The position numbers and the translations under genes were made by a program. 64,000 bases of DNA from NCBI RefSeq assembly GCF_033898505.1, contig NZ_JAXAFK010000003.1, positions 124,001 to 188,000 on the forward strand, in the 5' to 3' direction. Source of the stretch: Pectobacterium carotovorum (GTDB lineage Bacteria; Pseudomonadota; Gammaproteobacteria; Enterobacterales; Enterobacteriaceae). Below are positions 9,578-18,801 of this stretch, piece after piece (within the stretch, counting starts at the first letter, position 1; the number at the start of each line of letters is the position of its first letter). Below the pieces are notes generated by a model. It did no database searches. It worked only from the letters and a program-made list of their open reading frames with translations, and was not told the origin of the DNA.

Positions 9578-10634
9578 CAGGTAAACTTTGAGCCAAGCCA
9601 GTTAGTTGTGTAACGACTAGTTTTAAATGGTGGGTATGAGCAACTTTTCTCCATTCTTTCGAACCACCCGACTTATTTGTACCAAGCGCTCTATGATTGA
9701 TGTAATCATCCCCCCAGCTAAATTGTGGCCCATAGACAGCATAGACGGGAGAGCTAACTAGGATCTTACAAAGATTTTTCGTTTGACCCCAACCATTTCC
9801 CTTTACGGCTGTTCCTTTAACAAAAATCCACGATGTGTCATTTGAATATCTCACTGCCACATATTGTGACATAAAACGTGGATTCACACTTGTAATTGTA
9901 GAACTCGCTGTAGGGTAATCACTAAAACTTGGTGTTCTATTTAAATTTGTATTCTGAACAACATAAGACCAAAGATCATATTCATACCTTGGAATATGAT
10001 GAATTTGATGCTGTGGTATTCCAGTCTGAGAAGTTGGGTATGCTGTGGATGAAATGATCAACGACCTCCAGTGTGCTTGACTAGCAAGTGTATTAAACTC
10101 GCTCAAAGCTAATTGCTTAAGGTTATTATTCGAATTTTGAATATCACCAAAATCAATTATTACGTCAATAATAGATGGGGGTAGATTAAATTGATTAATC
10201 AATTGGCCAAACAGATGAAATGTTTGCGGAGTGATTGAAATTGCGATCCCATTTGTTAAGTTACGCCTTATTGCATGAATATAATTTTGTGAAGATACTG
10301 GTGAAACGACAGGTATAATTTCTTTGCCAAAGGATCTTGCGTCTTGAGTGCATATGTCTAGCGGATGATGGCGATTCGTTCCATGTCTATCTAGGTGTTT
10401 CACATCAAGTAAGATGGGACGATTCGCTAACCATGAAGATGCTAAATTAGCTCCAAAGTTAGACAGGTACGAATTAAGATTTTTTTTATAGCATTTATTT
10501 TCATAATCCCAGTCAATGTCAGGTATCGTGATTATTGGGGTTAGGCCATGTATTGTTGCCTGCTCTAACTGCATCAATGATTCGTATTCGGCAGGTTTCC
10601 ATTTTAGCTGTGGGTAGTAATGGTGAAGACTCAT
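9567..10634 (-). CDS. Beta-family protein (T4 beta protein-like)
   Basis: 355 residues, low GC, no signal peptide or membrane helix. The opening HYYPQLKWKPAEYESLMQL and the later ILLDVKHLDRHG and IIDVIIDFGDI resemble the family called beta protein after a T4-type phage protein. Members occur in bacteria and phages and are of unknown function. An AAGGA site stands about 5 bases before the ATG at 10634. It pairs convergently with the sce7726-like gene. I infer a joint role, perhaps in phage defence, but the sequence does not show it. Confidence 0.65.
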   Translation of the reverse strand: MSLHHYYPQLKWKPAEYESLMQLEQATIHGLTPIITIPDIDWDYENKCYKKNLNSYLSNFGANLASSWLANRPILLDVKHLDRHGTNRHHPLDICTQDARSFGKEIIPVVSPVSSQNYIHAIRRNLTNGIAISITPQTFHLFGQLINQFNLPPSIIDVIIDFGDIQNSNNNLKQLALSEFNTLASQAHWRSLIISSTAYPTSQTGIPQHQIHHIPRYEYDLWSYVVQNTNLNRTPSFSDYPTASSTITSVNPRFMSQYVAVRYSNDTSWIFVKGTAVKGNGWGQTKNLCKILVSSPVYAVYGPQFSWGDDYINHRALGTNKSGGSKEWRKVAHTHHLKLVVTQLTGLAQSLPAKP

Positions 10635-11172
10635 TAATATTCCTTATCAGGTTTCAGACCGTCTCCTAACACTTAGGAAAAACACTCCAATTCACTAAGG
10701 TAGTGTAATAATAGAAAATAAAAAATAAATTGATCTGCATCTTATTTTTGATAATTTCCATTTATATTATAAATACGTTATTTTATATTGAGAGTTAACT
10801 ATAAAAATATTTCAAACTCATTAAAACGCAATCCTAGATATTTCCAATTAAGAAAATTTCAATACCAATATATTGCACAATATTCTATGTATTACTTACT
10901 TAAATGATAACCTCCGTCATTGTTCAACGCACAACGATGTAAACCACATCCCCTCCTAGCACAAAAACTGCCCGTCAGATTAGATTTAGCTCCATGCCAT
11001 AACAGTACCAACTCAGGTCTGAACTAATCCGCATAGATAGCAACATAATCTCAAACAATATCAGCCGGTTCAGCGCTATCGAGGATTGAATTTTTACCTG
11101 CGGTTATGACACAGTAAAACCCTATCAAGGTCTTTCTATCAAACCCTGTTTATCAACAACCTGCTGGTAACG
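10635..11172. other. AT-rich intergenic stretch before entericidin gene
   Basis: About 540 bases with no coding frame of note. The first 300 bases (10680-10900) are very AT-rich, like the preceding cassette. The last 200 bases return to host-like composition and should hold the promoter of the small lipoprotein gene at 11173. No clear direct repeats or integrase remnants delimit the cassette. Confidence 0.4.
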
Positions 11173-11304
11173 ATGATGAAACGTATAACAACGATCGTAG
11201 TGGCGTTGCTGGTCACAGCAACATTGAGCGGCTGTAACACCACACGCGGCTTTGGCCAGGATGTGCAAAAACTCGGTAGCACCATTTCCCACGCTGCCAG
11301 CTAA
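11173..11304 (+). CDS. Entericidin A/B family lipoprotein
   Basis: 43 residues, too short for usual gene calling. It has a Lys-Arg amino end, a hydrophobic signal segment (ITTIVVALLVTATLSG) and a lipobox LSGC at residues 18-21, then the short mature part NTTRGFGQDVQKLGSTI typical of entericidins. These are small membrane lipoproteins of enterobacteria; in E. coli EcnA and EcnB form an antidote/toxin pair. Only one copy is present here. A second ATG directly follows the first. A strong terminator starts 16 bases after the stop. Confidence 0.9.
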   Translation: MMKRITTIVVALLVTATLSGCNTTRGFGQDVQKLGSTISHAAS

Positions 11305-11320
11305 TCAGCTTTCAGATAGC

Positions 11321-11352
11321 AAAAAACCGGCCATACGTTAGCCGGTTTTTTG
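11321..11352 (+). terminator. Rho-independent terminator of the entericidin gene
   Basis: AAAACCGGC and GCCGGTTTT arms around an 8-base loop, followed by a run of T on the plus strand and preceded by a run of A, so it may work in both directions. Confidence 0.9.
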
Positions 11353-11460
11353 TTTAAGCCACAATCCCAATAACTTCCGCTACATTCCCCCTCTAAAACG
11401 AATGAATTTCCAGAACAAACGACAACATTCTGGATTTAATCTTTTCATTTTTATGATGTT

Positions 11461-11710
11461 ACGCGCGTAAAGAATCACGCGGAGACGAACATGACCGCCG
11501 GATGAACGGCATGGATGCCGCGAAAGCCAGCGCCGCGTCGGGAGCGCGTCGCTGGTGGTCCGGCAGCGGGCATGAGCGTCGAAGGCACCGCGAAGCGGCG
11601 TGATTCCCCGCAAGAAGCCTGGGGTCACGGGGCAGCGGCGATTGAGCTGCACCGTGTCGGGCGCATACGACAATGGTTGCAAAAATAGCCTTAATCAACG
11701 CGCACGAAAC
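11461..11710. repeat. Dispersed intergenic repeat, copy A
   Basis: A GC-rich block of about 250 bases whose blocks recur in the same order at 18041-18286. Shared words include GCCGCGAAAGCCAG, GCCGCGTCGGGA, CCTGGGGTCACGGGG (CTTGGGGTCACGGGG in the other copy), CCGTGTCGGGCGC and the end GCGCACGAAAC. Open frames in it are chance products of the repeat. This looks like a repeat family dispersed through the genome of this lineage, not a gene. Confidence 0.85.
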
Positions 11711-11761
11711 ATTTATGGTACTGACAGAATGCTAAATCTAGGTTTTTAGGAATCCCTAATT

Positions 11762-12217
11762 TCAGAATGCCGACAGCATATCAATATGCGGAATGCCGTC
11801 TTCGTCGTATTCCTCGCCGGTCGCCACAAAGCCGAACGCGCCGTAGAACGCTTGCAGGTGAGCCTGCGCGGACAGGAAAAGATGCTTTTGCGGCCAGTGG
11901 CGTGCGCAAGCAATCAGCGCGTGCTCCATCAGTTGATGCCCCAGATGTTGCCCTCGGGCATGCGGCGCGACAATCACGCGCCCAATCGTCACCACATCGT
12001 TATTCGGATGGGGAGCGAGCAAGCGAGCATACGCAGCCAGCTTGCCGTCACGGTACGCCGCAATATGGCGATTGCCGTCCACCAGATCGCGGCCATCAAT
12101 ATCTAAATAGGGGCAGGTTTGCTCAACCACAAATACCTGACTGCGCAGCGCCAATATGTCATGCAATGAATACACATTAAGGTCTGCCACATCCCAGTCA
12201 TGCCATATCAGACTCAT
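11762..12217 (-). CDS. elaA: GNAT family N-acetyltransferase ElaA
   Basis: 151 residues from the ATG at 12217, with AAAGG 5 bases upstream; a GTG two codons earlier is a less likely start. The ElaA signature is clear: ALRSQVFVVEQTCPYLDIDGRDL, then the acetyl-CoA loop VAPHARGQHLGHQLM and the terminal QAHLQAFYGAFGFVATGEEY. GNAT enzymes move an acetyl group from acetyl-CoA to an amine; the ElaA substrate is not known. The gene stands alone between repeat copy A and the lplT-aas operon. Confidence 0.93.
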   Translation of the reverse strand: MSLIWHDWDVADLNVYSLHDILALRSQVFVVEQTCPYLDIDGRDLVDGNRHIAAYRDGKLAAYARLLAPHPNNDVVTIGRVIVAPHARGQHLGHQLMEHALIACARHWPQKHLFLSAQAHLQAFYGAFGFVATGEEYDEDGIPHIDMLSAF

Positions 12218-12277
12218 TTCCACCTTTCCCCATTACACAATATGTTCATTACACAAGACGTTTATTACACCAGACGT

Positions 12278-13507
12278 TTATTCTTTACCTGCGCCGAGGA
12301 AACGATCGCGGCGTTTCGCCAGAACCAACCATGCCCACAGTAGCGCAATCGCCAGCGCAAACAGGACGCCAAAGCCAATCCCGATGGCGATAACTGACAC
12401 GCCCAGTTTCACCACCAGAGAATAGAGCCCCAGCATTAACAACATAGCGCCGTTCTCACCCAAATTCTGTACGGCGATCGCATTCCCCGCACCGACGCTG
12501 GCCTTCCCACGCTCCTGCAACAGCGCATTCAGCGGAACAATGAAGAACCCACCCAGCGCCCCCAGCAGAATCAGCAGCGAGTAGGCACTCATGAGGTTAT
12601 TCTGAAGCGTGAAAATCACCACCACCACGCCGATCAGGAACCCCGCAGGCAAGCAGCGTCGTACGCTATCGAGCGTCACCAGCTTCGCAGCCGCACCAGC
12701 TCCCACCACGATGCCCACCGCGACCATCGCGTTAAGCAACGTCGGTGTGGCATTGTCGGTAATCCCAAGCGCATGCGGTACCCACAGTACCAGAAGAAAG
12801 CGCAGCGTCACGCCCGCGCCCCAGAACATGCTGGTGCCGATCAGCGAGAGCCGGGCGTCGCCATCGCGCCACAGCACCCGACAGGCGGAAAAGAAGCTGC
12901 TCGCCATCTGCACCGGATGCCACGGCTGCCCCGGTCGTGCCGCGTTAAGGCGAGGAATCAGCATATTCGCCCCCAGCGCTATGCCGTATGCCACCGCGCA
13001 AATCGACAGCGCCCCGTAAATGTTCCAGTCCGCCAGCACGCCGCCTGCGACTGAACCGGTCAGGATCGCCGCAATCGTCGAGGCTTCCATCAGACCATTC
13101 GCTTTGACTAACTGATCGCCGCGCGTGATCTCGCCCAAAATGCCGTATTTCGCCGGTGAATACGCAGCCGCGCCAATCCCCACCAGCGTATACCCCAGAA
13201 ACGGGTTCCCGCCCACGCAAATCAGCAGCGCGCCCGCCAGCTTCAGGGTATTGGCGAACATCATCACCTGCCCTTTGGAGAAGCTGTCCGCAATTTGTCC
13301 AACAAACGGTGCCAGAATGATGTACGCAGCGACAAACCCCATCTGTAAAAACGGCTGGCTCCAGTCGGGATACACCAGCTGTTTGATCAGCGCTAACGTG
13401 GCAAACAGCAGCGCGTTATCACCAAACGCGGAGAAGAACTGCGCAATAATCACCGCATTCATGCTGCGCGACAACAAAGGCGTCGCGGGTTCAGTCTGTT
13501 GGCTCAT
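12278..13507 (-). CDS. lplT: Lysophospholipid transporter LplT
   Basis: 409 residues, an MFS-type membrane protein with about 12 hydrophobic helices. LplT flips lyso-phosphatidylethanolamine across the inner membrane so that Aas can reacylate it. Characteristic stretches are [10 protein letters not shown] near residue 40, [11 protein letters not shown] near 118 and [23 protein letters not shown] in the second half. Its ATG overlaps the aas stop by four bases (ATGA), the same aas-lplT operon order as in E. coli, where the two proteins work as one repair pathway. Confidence 0.95.
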   Translation of the reverse strand: MSQQTEPATPLLSRSMNAVIIAQFFSAFGDNALLFATLALIKQLVYPDWSQPFLQMGFVAAYIILAPFVGQIADSFSKGQVMMFANTLKLAGALLICVGGNPFLGYTLVGIGAAAYSPAKYGILGEITRGDQLVKANGLMEASTIAAILTGSVAGGVLADWNIYGALSICAVAYGIALGANMLIPRLNAARPGQPWHPVQMASSFFSACRVLWRDGDARLSLIGTSMFWGAGVTLRFLLVLWVPHALGITDNATPTLLNAMVAVGIVVGAGAAAKLVTLDSVRRCLPAGFLIGVVVVIFTLQNNLMSAYSLLILLGALGGFFIVPLNALLQERGKASVGAGNAIAVQNLGENGAMLLMLGLYSLVVKLGVSVIAIGIGFGVLFALAIALLWAWLVLAKRRDRFLGAGKE

Positions 13508-15675
13508 GCATTCTGCTCCGATGCGTTAGTTACAGGCTCTTCGGCCATGTGGCGCAGCGTGACAAAGTCAGGCTTGCCGCTGCCGAGTAGCGGTAAGGCT
13601 TTCACATAGCGAATATCGCGCGGCACAGCCAGTTCCGGCACACCGCTACTGCGAGCCTGTGTAAGCAACACGTCGCGGGTAATCTGGTTGTCCGTCGTAA
13701 ACAGCACCAGCGCCTCGCCTTTACTGCTGTCGCTTTTCGCGCTGGCGGCATGCTGCGCTTCCGGCGACACCTTCGCCGCCAGCTGTTCCACGCTTTCCAG
13801 CGACACCATCTCCCCCGCCAGTTTGGCAAAGCGCTTCACGCGGCCGATGATGGTGCAGAATCCTTTTTCGTCCAGTTCGACGATATCACCGGTGTCATAC
13901 CAGCCCTGCTGCAACTCGCCCTGTGCATTTTCTGCCGCTGGCGTTTCCAGCACGCCGGGGTTTTCCACCCGCAGATAGCCTTTCATGATATTCGGGCCGC
14001 GCAGTTGCAGACGGCCACCGCGCGTAATGCCCGGCACCGTGATCAACCGCGATTCAATTTCCGGCAACAACTTGCCGACGGAATGGATTTTCGTCGCCAT
14101 CGGGACGTTGATCGCCACCACTGGCGCGCACTCGGTCACGCCGTACCCTTCAAGAATGCGGATACCAAATTTGTCCTGCCAGACCTGACGCGTGGTTTCA
14201 GACAGCTTTTCTGCCCCGGCAACCACATAGCGCAGGCGAGCAAAATCATACGGATGGGCAAAGCGCGCATAGTTGCCTAAAAACGTAGACGTGCCAAACA
14301 GCACGGTGCAGTTCTGGTCATAAACCAGCTCCGGCACGATGCGATAATGCAGCGGGCTAGGATAAAGAAATACGCGAGCGCCCGTCATCAGCGGCGTTAA
14401 CAGCCCCACCGTCAGGCCAAACGCATGGAACAGCGGCAGCGCAGACATAAAGCGGTCGCGCGGCGTGAAATCAGCCACCGTACGAATCTGCTCGACGTTC
14501 GCCAGCAGGCTGTCATGGGAATGCACGACGCCTTTCGGATTCCCCTCGGAACCGGAGGTAAACAGCACGATGGCTGCATCGTCAGGCTTCTGCGGCAGCA
14601 TCGCACGGGCAGGAAACAGTAGATGAAACAAGATCCACAGCTTATCCGCCAGCGTCACGGTGTCTTTCAAATCTTCCAGATAGACCCAGTTGGCCTCGCT
14701 GACCTGCTTCGGCAAATCCGTCAGTTTGCCCTTTTCAAGAAACTGGCGAGACGTGACGATAGTTTTGATCCCCGCCGCTTTCATCGCGCTTTGTAGCCCT
14801 TTCGCACCAGCGGTGTAGTTCAGCATGGCAGGAACGCGGTTACGCAGCGATGCGCCCAGAATAGATGCCGCGGTAATGGTCGCGTTGGGCAACAGCATAC
14901 CGACATGTTCATCCGCACGGGTGAAGCGCTGCAAAATGCGCGACACGCCAAGCGATTTTTTCAGTAAGCCCTGATAGCTGTCTTCATTGAATGAGATATC
15001 CGCAATGCTGGGGGAGGAGCGCCCGTAACGGGTTCTCGCAGCCAGAAAAGCCTGATACAGCGTATGCTGCGGACGCGTTTCCATCCGCGCCTTCATCATA
15101 ATCTGGTGCAAGTGTTCACCGGCCAACGCACGGCGTTCTCTGGCACTTGCGGCTTCCGGCATCGGCAACGTAGTCGGGGGTAAATAGGTGATCGTGATCG
15201 GCGGGAAGCAGCGGCGTTTAAACACGCCCGCCAACCGGCCAAACGGCGTGAACTCAGCGCCATCAATACGCACGGGGATAATCGTCGCCCCGGATTTCGC
15301 CGCGACAAACGCCGCGCCGCTGTAAATCTTCATCAGCGATCCGGTGACGCTGATACGCCCTTCTGGGAAAACCACGACGGGCTGACCGCGCTCGATCACT
15401 TTGATCAGCCCTTTGATCGCCAGAGGCTTGGTGGGATCCAGCGGCACAAAGTCGATATACGGCTTCAGCCAGCGCATAAACCAGCGATCGGAAATGGAGG
15501 AGTACACCGCAAAGACGGGTTTTATCGGTAAGAATAACGCGAGCAAGACACCATCAAGGAAAGAGACGTGATTGGGGGTGATGAGCAATTTGGATTGCTG
15601 AAACTGGCTGCTGTCGCCCTCGATCCGGATGCGGTACAGACGCTGGAACACCCAACGTAACAGGGTATGAATCAT
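13504..15675 (-). CDS. aas: Bifunctional acyl-ACP synthetase / lysophospholipid acyltransferase Aas
   Basis: 723 residues from the ATG at 15675 (GGAGA upstream; a TTG four codons earlier is less likely). The amino-terminal third is a PlsC-type acyltransferase: NHVSFLDG is the NHxxxxD box and [10 protein letters not shown] the second motif. The rest is an AMP-forming synthetase with [17 protein letters not shown] (ATP loop), [10 protein letters not shown] and YDTGDIV. It activates a fatty acid onto ACP and transfers it to lyso-PE at the inner membrane. First gene of the aas-lplT operon. Confidence 0.96.
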   Translation of the reverse strand: MIHTLLRWVFQRLYRIRIEGDSSQFQQSKLLITPNHVSFLDGVLLALFLPIKPVFAVYSSISDRWFMRWLKPYIDFVPLDPTKPLAIKGLIKVIERGQPVVVFPEGRISVTGSLMKIYSGAAFVAAKSGATIIPVRIDGAEFTPFGRLAGVFKRRCFPPITITYLPPTTLPMPEAASARERRALAGEHLHQIMMKARMETRPQHTLYQAFLAARTRYGRSSPSIADISFNEDSYQGLLKKSLGVSRILQRFTRADEHVGMLLPNATITAASILGASLRNRVPAMLNYTAGAKGLQSAMKAAGIKTIVTSRQFLEKGKLTDLPKQVSEANWVYLEDLKDTVTLADKLWILFHLLFPARAMLPQKPDDAAIVLFTSGSEGNPKGVVHSHDSLLANVEQIRTVADFTPRDRFMSALPLFHAFGLTVGLLTPLMTGARVFLYPSPLHYRIVPELVYDQNCTVLFGTSTFLGNYARFAHPYDFARLRYVVAGAEKLSETTRQVWQDKFGIRILEGYGVTECAPVVAINVPMATKIHSVGKLLPEIESRLITVPGITRGGRLQLRGPNIMKGYLRVENPGVLETPAAENAQGELQQGWYDTGDIVELDEKGFCTIIGRVKRFAKLAGEMVSLESVEQLAAKVSPEAQHAASAKSDSSKGEALVLFTTDNQITRDVLLTQARSSGVPELAVPRDIRYVKALPLLGSGKPDFVTLRHMAEEPVTNASEQNA

Positions 15676-15863
15676 GCCTTCTCCCAATAGACAGATAAAC
15701 GGGCAGCTTGCCGAAACGCAAAACCACCGGGCGATACGTCAAAATACTATATACATATCATACTTCAAGTTATGGACGCGCGGCTGAACGTGAAGATTGC
15801 CGTCGGCACAGCATTCACATAGCATGAAAATCGTTGGAGATAGCAAAAACGGGGAATTCAGGC

Positions 15864-15954
15864 AAAAAAAAACCTACGCATCCGCGTAGGTTGGTGTAAT
15901 CAAATGGTTTCAATGTACAGAGCACATCGAATATCACCAATCAATACCTCTGGG
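15864..15954 (-). ncRNA. omrA: OmrA/OmrB-type Hfq-dependent small RNA
   Basis: Read on the minus strand the 5' end is CCCAGAGGTATTGATTGGTG, which matches the conserved seed of E. coli OmrA and OmrB. The 3' end is CACCAACCTACGC-GGAT-GCGTAGG followed by nine T, the same terminator hairpin with compensated base changes (E. coli has CCTGCGC/GCGCAGG). The middle is divergent, as expected. In E. coli the two copies lie next to aas and are induced by OmpR-EnvZ, repressing outer-membrane protein and curli regulator mRNAs. The location next to aas is the same here, but I see only one copy, about 91 nt. Assignment to A or B is arbitrary. Confidence 0.93.
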
Positions 15955-16308
15955 ACTTGTTACTCTAAGGATCGCCACTTATCTTCACCAGCGATGAATC
16001 GAAAGAGTTATTCTATAAGTGCAACCAACTGTAAAATTCTAGCGAATCATGTAAGGCAGCCCCCTTTTCACCCCACTTTCGCCGCATAAATACCGCTATT
16101 TTCCCCGAAAGGTTCCTTTTCCCTCGGATGCCTGTTTTTCGCCCTTTTACCGTCCGATCACATTTCCTGACTTTTTATAGGGAAATGACTCTCCAAACAC
16201 AGGGGCATTAGTCCACTTTTTCAGCAGAATCAATCAGAAAGTGAGGAGTAGGATCGCGGAGTCTGCATGGGGCAGACGCTGAATTTAACCAGGTGTGTGT
16301 AACGAATA
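15955..16308. other. Region between the sRNA and the chemoreceptor gene
   Basis: About 350 bases with no gene. The first 60 bases should carry the leftward sRNA promoter; a weak TAGAGT -10-like box is seen a few bases before the sRNA 5' end. A 7-bp inverted repeat CATTTCC/GGAAATG lies at about 16163-16188. No sigma-28 type promoter is evident before the chemoreceptor start, and no second Omr-like hairpin is present. Confidence 0.4.
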
Positions 16309-17964
16309 ATGAAGAACTACAAAATAGGTACCCGGCTGGCCGGCGGCTTTGGCCTGCTTATTGCGCTTTCTCTGGCCATGCTGACCAGCGGCATTTATCA
16401 ACTCAACCAGGTGTCCCACAGTACGCAACAGATGATGCAAGAACCGCTGCGCAAGGAGCGGCTGGCATCCGACTGGCATGCCACGCTTGTCGCTGGCGTC
16501 CAACGCAGTATGGCGGTTGCCCGCAGCAATGACGATTCGCTGGTTGAGCTGTTTGCGGCGGAAAACACCCGCGCCAGTAAAGAAAGCGGTAAACGACAGG
16601 AACAATTTGCCAGCCTGATTTCCACCCCCGAAGAAAAAGCCCTATTCGACAAAGTCGGCGAATACCGTCAGTCCTACATCAAAAAGCGCGATGCAATTAT
16701 CGCGGAAAAAGGCGCGGGTAACTTCGATCGTGCCAGAACGCTCTTCGACAACGAATTCGTTCCGGCTTCCAACGGTTATCTGGCCAGCGTGGAAGCGCTG
16801 CGTGATCATCAGCGCGCCAGCATCGACCAAATGGGGCAAGACATTAACGCTGGCGCCAGCCGTGGCGACCTCATTCTCGCCGTCACGGGCGCGCTAAGCG
16901 CCATCATCGGCGTCCTGATCGCCTGGGTGCTCACACGCAGCATCGTGCAGCCGTTAGCGCGGGCGGTACGTGCAACACAGGCCGTCGCAGCGGGCGATCT
17001 GACGCATAACGTGCAGCCGGAAGGACGCGATGAAGCCGCCCAACTGCTGCATGCCCTGCAAGACATGACGGTGCGTCTGCGCACTATCGTTGGCGAAGTT
17101 CGTCAGGGTTCCGAATCCATTGCTGGCGCGTCTTCACAGCTTGCAGCAGGCAATATCGACCTGTCCAGCCGCACGGAAGAACAGGCCAGCGCGCTACAGG
17201 AAACTGCCGCTTCCATTGAGCAGCTAAGTTCGACGGTCAGACAGAATGCCGATAACGCGCGTCAGGCCAACCAACTGGCACAATCGACCACGCAGCAAGC
17301 ACAGTCGGGCGGACAGTTGGTGACTGAAGTGGTGGAAACGATGGGGGCGATCGATTCCTCATCGAAGAAGATCGTCGATATCATCGGCGTGATCGACAGC
17401 ATCGCATTCCAGACTAACATTCTGGCGCTGAATGCCGCCGTAGAAGCCGCACGGGCGGGTGAACAAGGCCGTGGTTTCGCCGTCGTCGCCAGTGAAGTAC
17501 GCAGTCTGGCGCAGCGTAGCGCCTCTGCCGCTAAAGAAATCAAAGAGCTAATTGACCGTTCCGTTCAAACCGTGGAAGCGGGCAACCGACTAGTGGTGCA
17601 GGCGGGCGCGTCGATACAGGATATCGTCAACGGCGTGCGTAAGGTCAGCGATTTGGTCGGCGAGATTAGCTCTGCCAGCAATGAGCAGACGATGGGCATT
17701 GAGCAGGTGAACGTTGCGGTAAACCAGATGGAAGTCACGACCCAGCAGAATGCCTCGTTGGTGAATGAAGCCTCAGCCGCCACGCAGTCGCTCCAGCAGC
17801 AGGCCGCACAGTTGGCCGAGACGGTCAGCCAGTTCCGTCTGGGTAACGATCACCAGGTCGCCCGTGTGCCAGCGGTGACACCCACGTTAAGCCTTAAACC
17901 TGCGCTGGCAGCACCGGGTAAGAGCGTAGCCACAGCCAGTGAAGGTGACTGGACCTCGTTCTGA
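16309..17964 (+). CDS. Methyl-accepting chemotaxis protein
   Basis: 551 residues, complete. Residues 1-35 hold a first membrane helix (LAGGFGLLIALSLAMLTSGI), residues 36-185 a periplasmic four-helix bundle of the Tar/Tsr type, residues 188-212 a second membrane helix (LILAVTGALSAIIGVLIAWV), then a HAMP domain (TRSIVQPLARAVRATQAVAA) and the signalling hairpin with [20 protein letters not shown] at the tip. The carboxyl end is DWTSF, a variant of the NWETF pentapeptide that tethers CheR and CheB, so it is likely adaptation-competent. The ligand is unknown. Confidence 0.95.
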   Translation: MKNYKIGTRLAGGFGLLIALSLAMLTSGIYQLNQVSHSTQQMMQEPLRKERLASDWHATLVAGVQRSMAVARSNDDSLVELFAAENTRASKESGKRQEQFASLISTPEEKALFDKVGEYRQSYIKKRDAIIAEKGAGNFDRARTLFDNEFVPASNGYLASVEALRDHQRASIDQMGQDINAGASRGDLILAVTGALSAIIGVLIAWVLTRSIVQPLARAVRATQAVAAGDLTHNVQPEGRDEAAQLLHALQDMTVRLRTIVGEVRQGSESIAGASSQLAAGNIDLSSRTEEQASALQETAASIEQLSSTVRQNADNARQANQLAQSTTQQAQSGGQLVTEVVETMGAIDSSSKKIVDIIGVIDSIAFQTNILALNAAVEAARAGEQGRGFAVVASEVRSLAQRSASAAKEIKELIDRSVQTVEAGNRLVVQAGASIQDIVNGVRKVSDLVGEISSASNEQTMGIEQVNVAVNQMEVTTQQNASLVNEASAATQSLQQQAAQLAETVSQFRLGNDHQVARVPAVTPTLSLKPALAAPGKSVATASEGDWTSF

Positions 17965-18040
17965 TGCCATATTCTCTTCAGATCCCCTCGGCACAGTGCT
18001 GGAAGCGTTACGACTTATAACGGGTTCTGCAGTTATCTGG

Positions 18041-18286
18041 CGTAAAAATTATGCATCGGTGGGCTTGGCCGCCGAGTGAGCGGCATGGACGCCGCGAAAG
18101 CCAGTGCCGCGTCGGGAACGCGTCACTGGCGGCTCGGTTAGCGGTCAAGAACACCGATGGAACCGCGTAGCGGCATAATTTCCGCCAAAAGCCTTGGGGT
18201 CACGGGGCGAGCGGCGTGTGAGCCGCCCCGTGTCGGGCGCGTGCTACGAGGTAGCATGACAATAACGGTATTATCGCGCACGAAAC
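18041..18286. repeat. Dispersed intergenic repeat, copy B
   Basis: Same orientation and block order as copy A at 11461-11710 but only partly identical, with several paired changes. Shared words are GAGCGGCATGGACGCCGCG (AACGGCATGGATGCCGCG in copy A), GAAAGCCAG, GCCGCGTCGGGA, GGGGTCACGGGG, CCGTGTCGGGCGC and GCGCACGAAAC. Several self-complementary segments suggest that the RNA or single strand folds. It fills most of the 367-base gap between the chemoreceptor gene and the acetyltransferase gene. Confidence 0.85.
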
Positions 18287-18331
18287 TGTCTCTTAGCCTG
18301 CATAGAAACATGACTAAGACGAAGGGGCAGC

Positions 18332-18799
18332 CTACAGCGGCTGGTGGTACAGGCGTACGGCTTTGTCCGGGTAGTCCAGACCCTCACCGATGTAACGCCA
18401 GCCGTGTTTTTCGTAATAGCCGCTAAACGTGGCGTACAGATAGAGATCGTCAAAACCCTGACGGCGGCAGAAGTCCAGTACGTGCTGTTGCAGCGCGATG
18501 CCCAGCCCTTTGTCACGTTGGCTTTCTTCCACATACAGCGATGCCAGCCAGGGCGTCAGATCCTGTCGGCTGATTAAATCACAGCGCCAGAGCCCTACCG
18601 TTCCAACTAAGCGCTCGCCCTCCAGCGCGATAAACGTCAGCGGCAGCGCTGCTGGGTTCAGGCTATTGCGCACCACGCTGGCAAAAAATTCCCGGCTGTT
18701 CTGGCTGCCGAACGCCTGCCATATCCAGTCAATCACCTGCTCCTGATGCTGAGGATGATCCGCCAGATAAACAATGCTTACCCCAGAAACGTCTGTCAT
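18332..18799 (-). CDS. GNAT family N-acetyltransferase
   Basis: 155 residues. A GNAT domain covers most of the protein: LVGTVGLWRCDL (strand pair), SLYVEESQRDKGLGIALQQHVLDFC (acetyl-CoA loop, RDKGLG in place of the usual R/QxxGxG/A) and LYLYATFSGYYEKHGWRYIGE (terminal motif). The substrate cannot be named. It begins 2 bases after the stop of the GntR gene on the same strand, so it is probably co-transcribed with it and perhaps with the beta-glucoside genes upstream. Confidence 0.88.
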   Translation of the reverse strand: MTDVSGVSIVYLADHPQHQEQVIDWIWQAFGSQNSREFFASVVRNSLNPAALPLTFIALEGERLVGTVGLWRCDLISRQDLTPWLASLYVEESQRDKGLGIALQQHVLDFCRRQGFDDLYLYATFSGYYEKHGWRYIGEGLDYPDKAVRLYHQPL

Positions 18800-18801
18800 G
18801 G

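Noticed and set aside
11380..11698. Two overlapping short frames on the minus strand
   Set aside because: They lie within the dispersed repeat copy A, whose second copy at 18041 does not keep the frames.
15755..15800. Sequence with ATACTTCAAGTTATG and GCGCGGCTGAACGTG like a known enterobacterial dispersed repeat
   Set aside because: Similarity is from memory and too short to be sure; no second copy in the window.
16163..16188. CATTTCC/GGAAATG inverted repeat before the second chemoreceptor gene
   Set aside because: Loop too long and position too far from the start to support an operator or a second Omr sRNA.
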